Positions 52,771 through 61,051 of a DNA stretch of 64,000 nucleotides are shown here, in pieces. The notes under the pieces are model-generated. The model had not been told where the DNA came from. It saw nothing but the letters and a program-made list of their open reading frames with translations, and did no database searches. The DNA comes from Roseomonas fluvialis (GTDB lineage: Bacteria; Pseudomonadota; Alphaproteobacteria; Acetobacterales; Acetobacteraceae). The position numbers and the translations under genes are program-made. Location: positions 1,358,501-1,422,500 of the forward strand of contig NZ_AP025637.1 of NCBI RefSeq assembly GCF_022846615.1. The letters are read 5' to 3'. Positions within the stretch are counted from its first letter, which is position 1; every line of letters starts with the position of its first letter.

Positions 52771-54705
52771 TCAGCGATCGGTCAGCCGCACCTCGATCCT
52801 GCGGTTGCGCGCAAACGCCGCGGCCCCTTCGCCCGGGTCGATCGGCTGTGTATCGCCAAACGACGTCGCCGCTACGCGGTTCGCCGGAAGGCCTTCCGCG
52901 ATCAGCAGCTGTGCCACCGCGATCGCCCGCGCCGCCGCCAGTTCCCAGTTGCTCGCGAACCGCCCGCCGCGCAGCGGTGACCGGTCGGCATGGCCATCGA
53001 CGCGTACCACCCAAGCGATCTCATTCGGGATCTGCGGCGTCACCTCCAGCAGCACGCGCGCCAGGTCACGCACCTGGCGCCGGCCTTCCTCGCTCAGGTC
53101 GGCCGAGGCGGGCGCGAACAGCACCTCGCCCTGGAAGACGAAGCGGTCGCCGACGATGCGCACCTCGGGCCTTTCGCCCAGCACCTGGCGCAGCCGCCCG
53201 AAGAAGTCGCTGCGATAGCGCTGCAATTCCTCGACCCGCTGCGCGAGCGCGGCGTTCAGCCGCTGGCCCAGCTGCGCGATCGTCGCCTCCTGCATCTGGC
53301 GCTCTCCCTGCGCGAGGTCGAGCGCGGCCGACAGCCGGGCCAGGTCTGCCCGCAGCGCCTCGATCTGGCGCGACAGCAGCGCCACCTGTGCCCGCGCGCT
53401 CTCCGCGAGCCGCACCTGTTCGGCCGCCTGTGCCTCCGCGAGGCGCCGCTGTTCCTCGGCATAGCCGGCGCGTTGCGCCGCCTGCGCGGCGGCGGTCTCG
53501 GCCTGGCCCGCACGGCGCGCGGCGGCCTGCGCCTCGGCCTCGGATGCGCCGGCGCGCGATGCGGCGGCGGCGGCGGCGCCGTCGGCCTCGGCGCGGCGGC
53601 GCGCGGCCTCGGCGGCCTCGGCCACGGCGCGGGTGGCAGCGGCCTCGGCGGCGGCGCGGGCACTCTCGGCCTCCAGCGCACGGGCGGCGGCGGTGCGCGC
53701 CTCGGCCTCGCGCGCTGCCCGCAGCCGTGCTGCTTCGGCCGCCTGCGCCTCGGCGGCCAGGCGGGCGCGCTCAGCCTCGGTGGCACGCGCAACGGCGGCC
53801 TGTTCGGAGGCCGCGAGGGCCGCGCGCCGGCGCTCCACCTCGGCGGTGGCGGTGGCGGCCTGGGCGGCGGCCTGCTCGGCGGCCAGGCGCAGCCGTTCCT
53901 GCGCGCCCGCGCGCGCCAGTGCGGCAGAGGCCTGGCGCTCGGCCTCGTCGCGCAGCGCGGTCAGCGCCTCGACCTCGCGCCCCAGCCGCGCGACATCGGC
54001 CAGCCGCGCCTCGATGGTCGCGCGGTCGGCGCGCATCTGCTGGTCGAGCGCCAGCGCCTCGGCCTGCACGCGCGAAAGGTCGGCCCGCGCGGTGGTCAGT
54101 TCCGCCGCCAGCGCGCCGGCCTGGCGTTCGGTCGTGGCACGGCGCTGCTCGGCCTCGGCCAGGCCGCGGCGCGCCTCGGTCAGGTCGCGCGCGACACGCG
54201 CGGCATCGCCGCCGGCGGCCTCGGCGCGGGCCAGCGCCTCGCCCAATTGCCGTTCGAGCGCGGCGACGCGTTCCTCCGCCCCCCGCCCGGTCAGGCCGAG
54301 GTCGGCCAGGCGCGCGGCCAGGCGGTCACGCTCGGCGCGCGTGCCGTCGCGTTCGGTGGCTATCCGGTCGCGCTCCTCGCGCAGCGTGGCGAGCGAACGC
54401 TGCGCCGCATCGCGCGCGGTGGCAGCGGCGGCCAATTCCTCGGTCGCACGCGACAGGCCGCCGCGCAATTCCTCGGCCTGGCCGCGCTCGAGCGCCAGCA
54501 TCTCGGCGAGCTCCGCGACCTGGCGGTTCAGCCTGTCCAGCGCCCGGTCCCGCGATGACACCGCGACCGACAGGAACCCCTGCGCCAACGCGAACACCAG
54601 CAACACGAAAATGATGACCATGAGCAACGTGGACAAGGCATCCACATACCCAGGCCAGGGATCGAACCCACCACCCCCACGTCGCCGATCGGAGGACCGC
54701 GCCAT
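52771..54705 (-). CDS. MotB/OmpA-like membrane protein with a ~400-residue coiled coil
   Basis: A 644-residue protein. One membrane helix (DPWPGYVDALSTLLMVIIFVLLVFALAQ, residues about 13-40) has the Asp typical of MotB-like proton-channel helices. Then about 55-475 is continuous Ala/Arg/Glu-rich coiled coil (LERGQAEELRGGLSRATEEL, AEAAEAARRRAEADG). The C-terminus (about 510-644) is an OmpA-like peptidoglycan-binding domain with GEVLFAPASADLSEEGRRQ, VRVDGHADRSPLRGGRFASNWELAAARA and FARNRRIEVRL. It pairs with the MotA/ExbB-like gene 257 bp upstream. A wall-anchored, proton-driven machine is inferred. Confidence 0.88.
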   Translation of the reverse strand: MARSSDRRRGGGGFDPWPGYVDALSTLLMVIIFVLLVFALAQGFLSVAVSSRDRALDRLNRQVAELAEMLALERGQAEELRGGLSRATEELAAAATARDAAQRSLATLREERDRIATERDGTRAERDRLAARLADLGLTGRGAEERVAALERQLGEALARAEAAGGDAARVARDLTEARRGLAEAEQRRATTERQAGALAAELTTARADLSRVQAEALALDQQMRADRATIEARLADVARLGREVEALTALRDEAERQASAALARAGAQERLRLAAEQAAAQAATATAEVERRRAALAASEQAAVARATEAERARLAAEAQAAEAARLRAAREAEARTAAARALEAESARAAAEAAATRAVAEAAEAARRRAEADGAAAAAASRAGASEAEAQAAARRAGQAETAAAQAAQRAGYAEEQRRLAEAQAAEQVRLAESARAQVALLSRQIEALRADLARLSAALDLAQGERQMQEATIAQLGQRLNAALAQRVEELQRYRSDFFGRLRQVLGERPEVRIVGDRFVFQGEVLFAPASADLSEEGRRQVRDLARVLLEVTPQIPNEIAWVVRVDGHADRSPLRGGRFASNWELAAARAIAVAQLLIAEGLPANRVAATSFGDTQPIDPGEGAAAFARNRRIEVRLTDR

Positions 54706-54744
54706 GGTGCGTCAGGCCGCGACAGGCGCGTGGCGGGAGGGCTC

Positions 54745-54935
54745 CGCCCTCCCGGACCCTCCCGCCGGGGGCATACGTGCCCCCGGACCCGCGTGAACGG
54801 AAGGGCCGGTGTGGTGGAGGGGCTCTACGGTGGGCCTTGCGGGACCGCCGTTCCACGCCCCTCCACCAAACCGGCCCTTTGACCCAGGGTCTGGGAGGCG
54901 GTTGCCTCCCAGCGGGGGGGCCGGGGGGCTGGCCC
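54745..54935. repeat. Cluster of GC-rich hairpins of a dispersed family
   Basis: Hairpins follow one another: GGGAGGGCTCCGCCCTCCC, CCGGGGGCATACGTGCCCCCGG, a larger GTGGAGGGGC...GCCCCTCCAC pair, CTGGGAGGCGGTTGCCTCCCAG and GGGGGGCTGGCCCCCC. The block CGGGGGCATACGTGCCCCCGGACCCGCG recurs almost unchanged at 57.58-57.62 kb. It fills the gap between the MotA-like and MotB-like genes and could lower expression of the distal gene. Confidence 0.75.
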
Positions 54936-54962
54936 CCCGCCTTGCGCCTGTCGCGTCCGGTC

Positions 54963-56099
54963 TCACCGCGGCTGTTCCTCGGCGATCGCGGCGATGGTGC
55001 GGGTCAGGATCTTGATTTCGTTGCGCAGTTCCGCGGTGGCCTGGGTGCGGCCCTGGGCCAGGTCTTCCGCGAGCCGCACCAGGTGGATGTCGAGGTTGCG
55101 GATGTGGCTGCGGGTGGCGTCGTCGATCGCTTGGCTGTCCGCCAGGCGCGTCAGTGCCGGGGCAATGCCGGCCTGTCCTTCCGCCACGCGCAGCATAAGG
55201 GCGTTGTTGGCGCGCATCTGTTCGGTGAGCACCGTCAGGCGTTCCGTCAGCGTGACCAGCGCGCGCGACGTCTCGGCGCGCCCTTCCTCGCCCCGCGCCA
55301 GGATCGCCTGCAGCCCGTCCAGGTTTTCCGCCGTCTGTTCCAGCAGGGCGTTGACGTAGGCGGGGATGGATCCCTCGCCGTCCTGCCCCGACGGCCCGGA
55401 GGACAGCCGCGTCAGCCCCGCCAGCCATTCCTCGAGTTCATTGGTGAAGCGGTTCTGCGCCTGCCCAGCCGTGAGGTCCATGAACCCCAGCACCAGCGCC
55501 CCCGCCAGCCCCAGCATCGAGGTCGAGAACGCCGTCCCCATCCCCTCCAGCGGCCGCGCCAGCCCGGTCTTGAGCTGGTTGAACAGCGCATTCAGGTCCC
55601 CCGACCCGACCGACATCGACCCGATCACGTCCGCCACCGACCCGATGGTCAGCAGCAGCCCCCAGAAGGTGCCGAGCAGCCCCAGGAAGATCAGCAGCCC
55701 CACCATGTAGCGCGAGAGTTCCCGGCTTTCGTCCAGCCGCGACAGGATCCCGTCCATCACCGACCGCAGCGCGATCGCCGACAGCGACACCCTCTCGCTC
55801 CGCCGCGCCGAGAGCATCGACGCCATCGGCGCCAACAAGCGCGGCTGCACCGGCGCATCCGCCCCGCGCACCGACCGGAATCCCTCGATCCACGCGACCT
55901 CGTGCCGCAGCGACAGCACCTGGCGCAGGTTCCAGCCGATCCCGAACAGCAGCACCGCCAGGATGACGCTGTTCAGCACCGGGTTCGCGGCGAAGGCATG
56001 CTGCAACTGGTCGAACACCAGCACCGTCACGACCAGCACGAAGGCGAGGAACCCGACCATCCGCCACACGAACACCATGGGCTGCGTCATGCGTCGCAT
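54963..56099 (-). CDS. MotA/TolQ/ExbB-like proton channel protein
   Basis: A 378-residue membrane protein starting MRRMTQPMVFVWRM. Two helices at the start (about 8-60), a cytoplasmic loop, then the PF01618 core: RYMVGLLIFLGLLGTFWGLLLTIGSVADVI and EGMGTAFSTSMLGLAGALVLGFMDL. The C-terminal 140 residues are cytoplasmic and helical. MotA/ExbB proteins form pentamers around two MotB/ExbD helices and convert proton flow into motion. No flagellar or TonB genes are nearby, so the partner is the coiled-coil OmpA protein downstream. A start at 56090 is also possible. Confidence 0.88.
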   Translation of the reverse strand: MRRMTQPMVFVWRMVGFLAFVLVVTVLVFDQLQHAFAANPVLNSVILAVLLFGIGWNLRQVLSLRHEVAWIEGFRSVRGADAPVQPRLLAPMASMLSARRSERVSLSAIALRSVMDGILSRLDESRELSRYMVGLLIFLGLLGTFWGLLLTIGSVADVIGSMSVGSGDLNALFNQLKTGLARPLEGMGTAFSTSMLGLAGALVLGFMDLTAGQAQNRFTNELEEWLAGLTRLSSGPSGQDGEGSIPAYVNALLEQTAENLDGLQAILARGEEGRAETSRALVTLTERLTVLTEQMRANNALMLRVAEGQAGIAPALTRLADSQAIDDATRSHIRNLDIHLVRLAEDLAQGRTQATAELRNEIKILTRTIAAIAEEQPR

Positions 56100-56139
56100 C
56101 CCACGCGTGGCAAGGGTGGTCGATCGGCTGGCTGCGGCA

Positions 56140-56706
56140 TCATCGGCCCCGGACTTCCGCACTGGGGCTTGCCACGCCGGGCGGCAGCACGTCCACCCGG
56201 TCGGTCGCCGCGGGCAACCGGCCGAGCGGCCGCAGGTCGATCCGCGTCGCCGGCAACCCGCCCGCGACCAGCGCCGCCTTCACCGCCTGCGCCCGGGCCA
56301 GCGACGCCCGCCGCGCCAACGACGCATCATTCGCCGGCCCGCTCACCTGCGCCTCGATGGTGATGCGCCCGGCCGGCAGCGCCGCCAGCGCACGCCCCAG
56401 CACGGCCAGCGCCGCCGCCTGCGCCGGTTCGAGCGTGGCGGTGCCGAGCATGATCCGCACACCCCCCTCCGGCATGGCCTGCATGCCTGGCGGCAGCGGC
56501 GGCCCCGCGGCCGGCGCGCTGGGCACCAGCGCCGCCCCCTCCGTCGCCAGCCGCGGCGGGGCAGGGGGGGCGGGCGGCGGTTCGGGCGGCAGCGGTTCGG
56601 GCGCTGCCTCGGGCCGCGCCGCCGGCGCCTCCTGGGCCCGCAGCGCGCCAGGCGCCGCCAGCAGCACCAGCGCCAGCGCGCCCGCGGCCACCCCGCAGCG
56701 CATCAT
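56140..56706 (-). CDS. Small OmpA-like periplasmic protein
   Basis: A 188-residue exported protein: signal peptide MMRCGVAAGALALVLLAAPGALRAQ, a proline-rich stretch (PLPPEPPPAPPAPP), then a compact OmpA-like C-terminal domain (VRIMLGTATLEPAQAAALAVLGRALAALPAGRITIEAQVSGPANDASLARRASLARAQAVKAALVAGGLPATRIDLRPLG). The usual GHAD is replaced by VSGPAND, so wall binding may be changed. Its ATG overlaps the stop of the inositol-phosphatase gene (ATGA), and the MotA-like gene follows after 40 bp. Confidence 0.8.
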   Translation of the reverse strand: MMRCGVAAGALALVLLAAPGALRAQEAPAARPEAAPEPLPPEPPPAPPAPPRLATEGAALVPSAPAAGPPLPPGMQAMPEGGVRIMLGTATLEPAQAAALAVLGRALAALPAGRITIEAQVSGPANDASLARRASLARAQAVKAALVAGGLPATRIDLRPLGRLPAATDRVDVLPPGVASPSAEVRGR

Positions 56707-57539
56707 CCGGCCTGGTGCGCCTTCACGGCGGCGATGCCCTCCGCCACCACCTCCCGCAACTTCGGCTGCAGCGCCTGGTTGCCGGCGACGACCAACCCGG
56801 TCTCATACGCATCCCCGCCATCGGGGCAGGTCACGAAGCCGCCGGCCTCGCGCACCATCACGATCCCCGCCGCCATGTCCCACTTCTTGAGCCCCAGCTC
56901 CCAGAAGCCGTCGTAACGCCCCGCCGCCACCCAGGCGAGGTCGAGCGCCGCCGCGCCGAAGCGCCGCACACCCGCCACCTGCGGCATGACGCGGTGAAGA
57001 ATGGACGAAAACTCCGCCTTGCGCGGCACGCCGGCGAAGGGAATGCCGGTGGCGAACACCGCCTCGCGGATGTCGCGCCGGGCCGAAACCCGCAGCCGCT
57101 TGTCGTTCAGGAAGGCACCGACACCCTTCTCCGCCCAGAACAGCTCGTCCGAGGCCGGGTTGTAGATGACCCCGGCCATGATCTCGGTGCGGTCGGCATC
57201 GATGCGCTTCTCGATGCCCACGCTGATCGCCCAATGCGGAATGCCATGCAGGAAGTTGGTCGTGCCATCGAGCGGATCGACCACCCAGCGCCACTCCCAC
57301 GTCTCGTCGCCCGACGCGCCCGATTCCTCCATCAGGAAGGCAAAGGACGGGCGCGCCTTCGACAGCTCCTCCTTCAGCGTCTGCTCGGCCCGCAGGTCGG
57401 CGGAGGAGACGAAGTCCGACGGACCCTTCACGGAGACCTGGAGCTGCTCGACCTCCCCGAAGTCGCGCAACAGGCGGCGGCCGGCCTTGCGGACGGCGGA
57501 GGTGACGACCTGCATGGCAGGAGATAAGCGCTGGGACAT
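56703..57539 (-). CDS. Inositol monophosphatase family protein (SuhB-like)
   Basis: A 278-residue Mg-dependent phosphatase. Metal motifs are FLMEESG (for GEE), WVVDPLDGTTNFLHGIPHWAISVG and the C-terminal LKKWDMAAGIVMVREAGGFVT. Such enzymes act on inositol phosphates, histidinol phosphate, or PAP, and the E. coli relative SuhB also works in rRNA antitermination. It is the first gene of a four-gene operon with OmpA-like, MotA-like and MotB-like proteins, joined by a 4-base overlap, a link that is not explained by its enzyme role. Confidence 0.92.
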   Translation of the reverse strand: MSQRLSPAMQVVTSAVRKAGRRLLRDFGEVEQLQVSVKGPSDFVSSADLRAEQTLKEELSKARPSFAFLMEESGASGDETWEWRWVVDPLDGTTNFLHGIPHWAISVGIEKRIDADRTEIMAGVIYNPASDELFWAEKGVGAFLNDKRLRVSARRDIREAVFATGIPFAGVPRKAEFSSILHRVMPQVAGVRRFGAAALDLAWVAAGRYDGFWELGLKKWDMAAGIVMVREAGGFVTCPDGGDAYETGLVVAGNQALQPKLREVVAEGIAAVKAHQAG

Positions 57540-57564
57540 GGGCGCGACGTAGCGGAAGGGACAC

Positions 57565-57625
57565 CAGGGGGCCAGCCCCCTGGACCCCCGCTGGGGGCAT
57601 GCGTGCCCCCAGACCCGCGGGAACG
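57565..57625. repeat. GC-rich hairpins of the dispersed family
   Basis: GGGGGCCAGCCCCCTGGACCCCC and CTGGGGGCATGCGTGCCCCCAG are followed by ACCCGCGGGAACG. The second hairpin and its flank match the block at 54.75-54.80 kb (CGGGGGCATACGTGCCCCCGGACCCGCGTGAACG), with paired changes in the arms. It lies between the phosphatase gene and the lipoprotein gene on the minus strand. Confidence 0.75.
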
Positions 57626-57646
57626 TGGGCGACCGGAGGAGGGCAG

Positions 57647-58174
57647 CTATCGGCGCCGCTCGCGCACCAGCGCGTCGAGCACCTCCCGCTGCTCGCGGGT
57701 CAGGCCGCCACTGATGCGTGCGCCGCCAAGAATGATCGGCGGACCGCCGGACCCGACAGCGACATTCTGCGGCCGAAGCGTGCCCAGTGTCTCAGGCGGG
57801 TTGCACGCCGCGCTCGTGAGCAGGATCGCGATCTGGTTGCCGCGCGATGCCGTCTGCGTCTGCTCCGTTGTCGCGGTGAGACCCAGGGCACCCTGGACGA
57901 TGCGCGCGGGCGGCGTGACATTCGCATCGAGAACGATTTCGCGCCGATCCGTCCCGCCGGCAGTGATGTTGAAGGTCACGGTGACGGTGCAGGGATAAAG
58001 CCCGATCGGCTGGCCCGTCGCCGCCGAAACCTCCTGGGCGGCGCGGAACGCGCGGACCACGCTCACCATCGCACCCTCAAGCCGGATGTCGGTGGGCTCG
58101 GGCACCACGCGATCGGCAGCGCCCGTGCATCCCGCCATCGCCGCCAGGCTCACGACCCACAAGCCACGCACCAT
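57647..58174 (-). CDS. Hypothetical lipoprotein
   Basis: A 175-residue protein with a lipoprotein signal: MVRGLWVVSLAAMAGC, with the lipobox Cys at 16. The mature part holds two further Cys (near 62 and 124) that may form a disulfide, a beta-rich TVTVTFNITAGGTDRREIVLDA stretch and a helical, basic end (LTREQREVLDALVRERRR). No family is known to me. It is a monocistronic minus-strand gene upstream of repeats and next to efp. Confidence 0.72.
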   Translation of the reverse strand: MVRGLWVVSLAAMAGCTGAADRVVPEPTDIRLEGAMVSVVRAFRAAQEVSAATGQPIGLYPCTVTVTFNITAGGTDRREIVLDANVTPPARIVQGALGLTATTEQTQTASRGNQIAILLTSAACNPPETLGTLRPQNVAVGSGGPPIILGGARISGGLTREQREVLDALVRERRR

Positions 58175-58301
58175 AGCCTTGCCCTCCCGGATCGAATTGA
58201 GGCGGGAAGGTTGGCGGGGAGCGCAAGAGCGCGCCAGAAAAATCTACCATCTGGCGAAACGCTCGGCCGCGAATACGCGCGGCCGGGCGTGACGCGTGCG
58301 G

Positions 58302-58868
58302 CTACTTCGCGCGTTCGTAGTAGGTGCCGTCCGCGGTCTTCACCACGATCTTCTCCCCTGCCGTGATGAAGGGCGGCACCATGACCTTCACGCCGTTCGA
58401 CATGACGGCGGGCTTGTAGGAGGAGGAGGCGGTCTGGCCCTTCACGACCGGATCGGCCTCGATCACTTCCAGCACGATGGTCTCGGGCAGGTCCATCGAG
58501 ACGGGTTCGCCTTCGATGAGCTTGACGTTGACGGTCATGTTCTCCTGCAGGAAGGGCAGGCGGTCGCCCAGGATGTCCTTGGGCACGATGGTCTGTTCGT
58601 AGGTGGACGGGTCCATCAGGACCAAATTGTCCTCGTCGGCGTAGGAGTAGGTGAATTCCTTGTCCTCGGTCATCAGGCGTTCGACCGTGTCGGCGGTGCG
58701 CCAGCGCTGGTCCTTCTTGGCGCCGGACTTCACGTTGCGCATTTCGACCTGGATGACCGCGGCGCCCTTGCCGGGGATCATGATGTTCTGCTTGAGGATG
58801 GTGTAGCGAGCCCCTTCGAACTCGATGACCATGCCGGCACGCATTTGGTTGGCTTGCATCTTTGCCAT
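58302..58868 (-). CDS. efp: Elongation factor P
   Basis: A 188-residue EF-P. The N-terminal KOW-like domain has Lys34 in NIMIPGKGAAVIQVEMRN, the residue that EpmA and EpmB modify. The two OB domains follow (TYEQTIVPKDILGDRLPFLQENM and ADPVVKGQTASSSYKPAVMSNGVKVMVPPFITAGEKIVVKTADGTYYER). EF-P relieves ribosomes stalled at polyproline. I start at MAKMQANQMRAG because AGGGA lies 7 bases upstream; an upstream extension is unlikely. EpmB and EpmA are encoded 2.3 kb away beyond a low-GC insert. Confidence 0.97.
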   Translation of the reverse strand: MAKMQANQMRAGMVIEFEGARYTILKQNIMIPGKGAAVIQVEMRNVKSGAKKDQRWRTADTVERLMTEDKEFTYSYADEDNLVLMDPSTYEQTIVPKDILGDRLPFLQENMTVNVKLIEGEPVSMDLPETIVLEVIEADPVVKGQTASSSYKPAVMSNGVKVMVPPFITAGEKIVVKTADGTYYERAK

Positions 58869-58989
58869 GGGAGTGTCCCTAGGGGGTATTGAGGTCGTTC
58901 GCACTGACCGCGGGGCGTCGTAATATCTGCGGGCGCAAGCCCAGACAACCGTGTCGGGAGCAAATGCGCGCCGCTGCGGCGCTAACCCC

Positions 58990-60474
58990 CTATCTGGCGC
59001 TGCCCGACGGTGGTGGGCCGAACAGCTGGTACAGGGCGTGCCCTGACGGGTCTCTCAACATCAGAACCCTATCCTTAAGGGATTTTACTTTTGGGGCTTC
59101 TGAAATCGCGATGCGGCCTTCAGAAATTTGGTAATCGTATATCTCTACAATCGAGATACAGTCTTCTGCTTTTATTATGTTAGCGCTCAGCAATGAGCCA
59201 AGAATAGCAGATATTTTCTCGATATTCATAGAGGGTCCGATACTTGAAAGTCGCTCCACGAGAAAAAACAACTCAACATTAGTTAGTTGTCGTCGACGTG
59301 CCTCATTTACAAAAATCTGTGGGAAAAAATATTGAAATGCCTTATCTACACCGACGACATTTTTCGAGAAGCGAACTGAAACTAGATAATAGTCTAATAT
59401 CTGCTTCTTTTCAAAGGCACGCTCAGCCCACAAACTGAATAGAAGCTCGGCAATCTTGCGGCGATACTTCTTTCGATAAGAAATAAAAAAATTTGATCGA
59501 ACAAATTGTTGAGTTATTGTTGATCCTCCGCTTAGTTTCTTGCTGCGGGCGTAGCGAATTATCGGCGCGACAAGCGTGCGGATGGAGAATCCTCTGTGAC
59601 TGAAGAATGATCTGTCCTCAACGTGCGTCAAGATCGGATAGAATTGCTCTAAAGGCAATCCGATGCGGCGCGACTCTTCGACAGCTAGCTTTATCCGATA
59701 CAGTACATATGGCCAATTAGATTTGATCTGAAACCTCATCAAAGCAGACGCTGCGGCCGCTAAAGACCAAAATATATTCTCGTTAGATTCGTACAGTTTG
59801 GCGCGAAATGCGCCAACCACAAGGACAAAACTCAATATTCCAGCGAGTATAGGTGTCATAGATATTTGAAAAAATGGAACATTAGTCAAATTAACGATAG
59901 ATTTAATGCTATTCGCATCAGTGTAAATAAACGAAATGAACCTTGAAAATAAAATAACTGATAAAAGTGCGGAAAATATTCCGATTATGTAGGCAGGAAG
60001 TATTTTATAGGACAGCCAACCGTCAAACATTCGAATTTGAAATGGCTCGTCGGCGCCCTCCACTCGATTAGACGGAAGTACCATATCGACTGATCCATAG
60101 CTAATGCCGAGCATTCTACGCAGAACAATAACCTTTCGTGCGGCGTGAACGACGGCTGCGGTCTTGTCCGCAAAATATGTTGCAGCGAGCATAGATAAGA
60201 TTATTATAAGTAGCCATCCGATGTATAAGACAGTTCTATCACCAAAAATAACCCCGACTGCTGTAAATATTTCTGAATTTGCCTGCGATAGTGCGGCAAA
60301 TAAGATGCCTGCGCCGCCAATAAAAAAGCCAGTTGAGGCAGCGAATATACGCTCATCATTCTCCAAAATCTTTACAGCGGCCTCATATTCTTTGAGGGCG
60401 GCCTCGCTGCTTCCTGCACGGAAGCGATATGTAGGAAAATACTGTTCGTGGGGAATCGTGTCGGGCGGGTTCAT
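58990..60474 (-). CDS. Low-GC membrane protein with peptidoglycan glycosyltransferase (GT51) domain
   Basis: A 494-residue protein whose DNA is about 42 % GC by eye in a roughly 70 % GC region. Four hydrophobic helices lie near residues 43-65, 81-101, 157-183 and 205-223. The N-terminal region has a conserved-looking RRMLGISYGSVDMVLPSNR...FQIRMFDGW segment between helices two and three. GT51 follows: EDRSFFSHRG (285-294, catalytic Glu285), GGSTITQQ (315-322), RRKIAELL with Glu342, and KKQILDYYL. No transpeptidase domain follows. With four helices the enzyme would lie on the N-terminal side of the membrane, unlike a normal penicillin-binding protein. Foreign origin and a defence or competition role are inference. 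Confidence 0.82.
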   Translation of the reverse strand: MNPPDTIPHEQYFPTYRFRAGSSEAALKEYEAAVKILENDERIFAASTGFFIGGAGILFAALSQANSEIFTAVGVIFGDRTVLYIGWLLIIILSMLAATYFADKTAAVVHAARKVIVLRRMLGISYGSVDMVLPSNRVEGADEPFQIRMFDGWLSYKILPAYIIGIFSALLSVILFSRFISFIYTDANSIKSIVNLTNVPFFQISMTPILAGILSFVLVVGAFRAKLYESNENIFWSLAAAASALMRFQIKSNWPYVLYRIKLAVEESRRIGLPLEQFYPILTHVEDRSFFSHRGFSIRTLVAPIIRYARSKKLSGGSTITQQFVRSNFFISYRKKYRRKIAELLFSLWAERAFEKKQILDYYLVSVRFSKNVVGVDKAFQYFFPQIFVNEARRRQLTNVELFFLVERLSSIGPSMNIEKISAILGSLLSANIIKAEDCISIVEIYDYQISEGRIAISEAPKVKSLKDRVLMLRDPSGHALYQLFGPPPSGSAR

Positions 60475-60566
60475 GAGCCGTAAAATATGCGGGCTGGGCT
60501 TTGGTGTTGTCTAGAATCGTTCGGGTCGCGGGAAAAAGGGGCATGCGACAGCGACTTTATGGGCAA

Positions 60567-60824
60567 TTAGCTCGAACTCGGGACCATAGGCGCATCCCCC
60601 CCGGTCGGCGCCGTCAGGTCGAGGTCAGGCGGCACGATCACGCTGCCCCGCAGGAACCCGTGCAGGTCCCCGGCCTCGGTCGCCGGCGGCTTCGTCACCA
60701 CCGCCACCACCTTCCCCCGCTTGGTGACTTCCAGCCGCGCGATGGTGCCGGTGTTCACCTGATCGAGCAGGTCGAGGCACTTGGCCTTGAATTCCGTCGC
60801 GTTCACTTCGCGCACATCGTCCAT
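60567..60824 (-). CDS. Phd/YefM family antitoxin without a visible toxin
   Basis: An 85-residue protein starting MDDVREVNATEFKAKCLDLLDQV with AGGAGAT six bases upstream. The N-terminal Phd/YefM fold (VREVNATEFKAK, RLEVTKRGKVVAVVTKP) is complete; the end (HGFLRGSVIVPPDLDLTAP) is the usual toxin-binding tail of VapB-like members. A toxin gene, often a PIN-domain VapC, would be expected directly downstream, but the next gene is the low-GC GT51 protein. GC content is high, so it belongs to the host-like DNA. Confidence 0.85.
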   Translation of the reverse strand: MDDVREVNATEFKAKCLDLLDQVNTGTIARLEVTKRGKVVAVVTKPPATEAGDLHGFLRGSVIVPPDLDLTAPTGGDAPMVPSSS

Positions 60825-61051
60825 GACCACATCTCCTGACCAGTCACCCATACCGGCCATATAAGGACCCGCCCTCTGGCCTGCACCGGCGGGGGCTTGG
60901 GGGCGGAGCCCCCATTCTCCTGGACTTTCGCTCCCCTGGATGCTTACCTAGGAATTCAGTCCGCCTCGGCGGCCTGCCGCTCTTTGAAGCTGCGCATCCG
61001 TCCTCCCAGCCCATCCTCCGGGCCGCACGCGCCTGCGGCGTCCCCCGCCCC

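Noticed and set aside
49982..53014. 1010-codon minus-strand frame
   Set aside because: Only the last 312 codons code for the AraC regulator; the rest is antisense to the DUF1254 gene.
52771..56099. Zorya antiphage system (ZorA/ZorB)
   Set aside because: There is no ZorC, ZorD or ZorE, and the long coil is on the MotB-like protein rather than on the MotA-like one.
54963..56099. Flagellar MotA
   Set aside because: No other flagellar genes are in the window and the partner has a long coiled coil unlike MotB.
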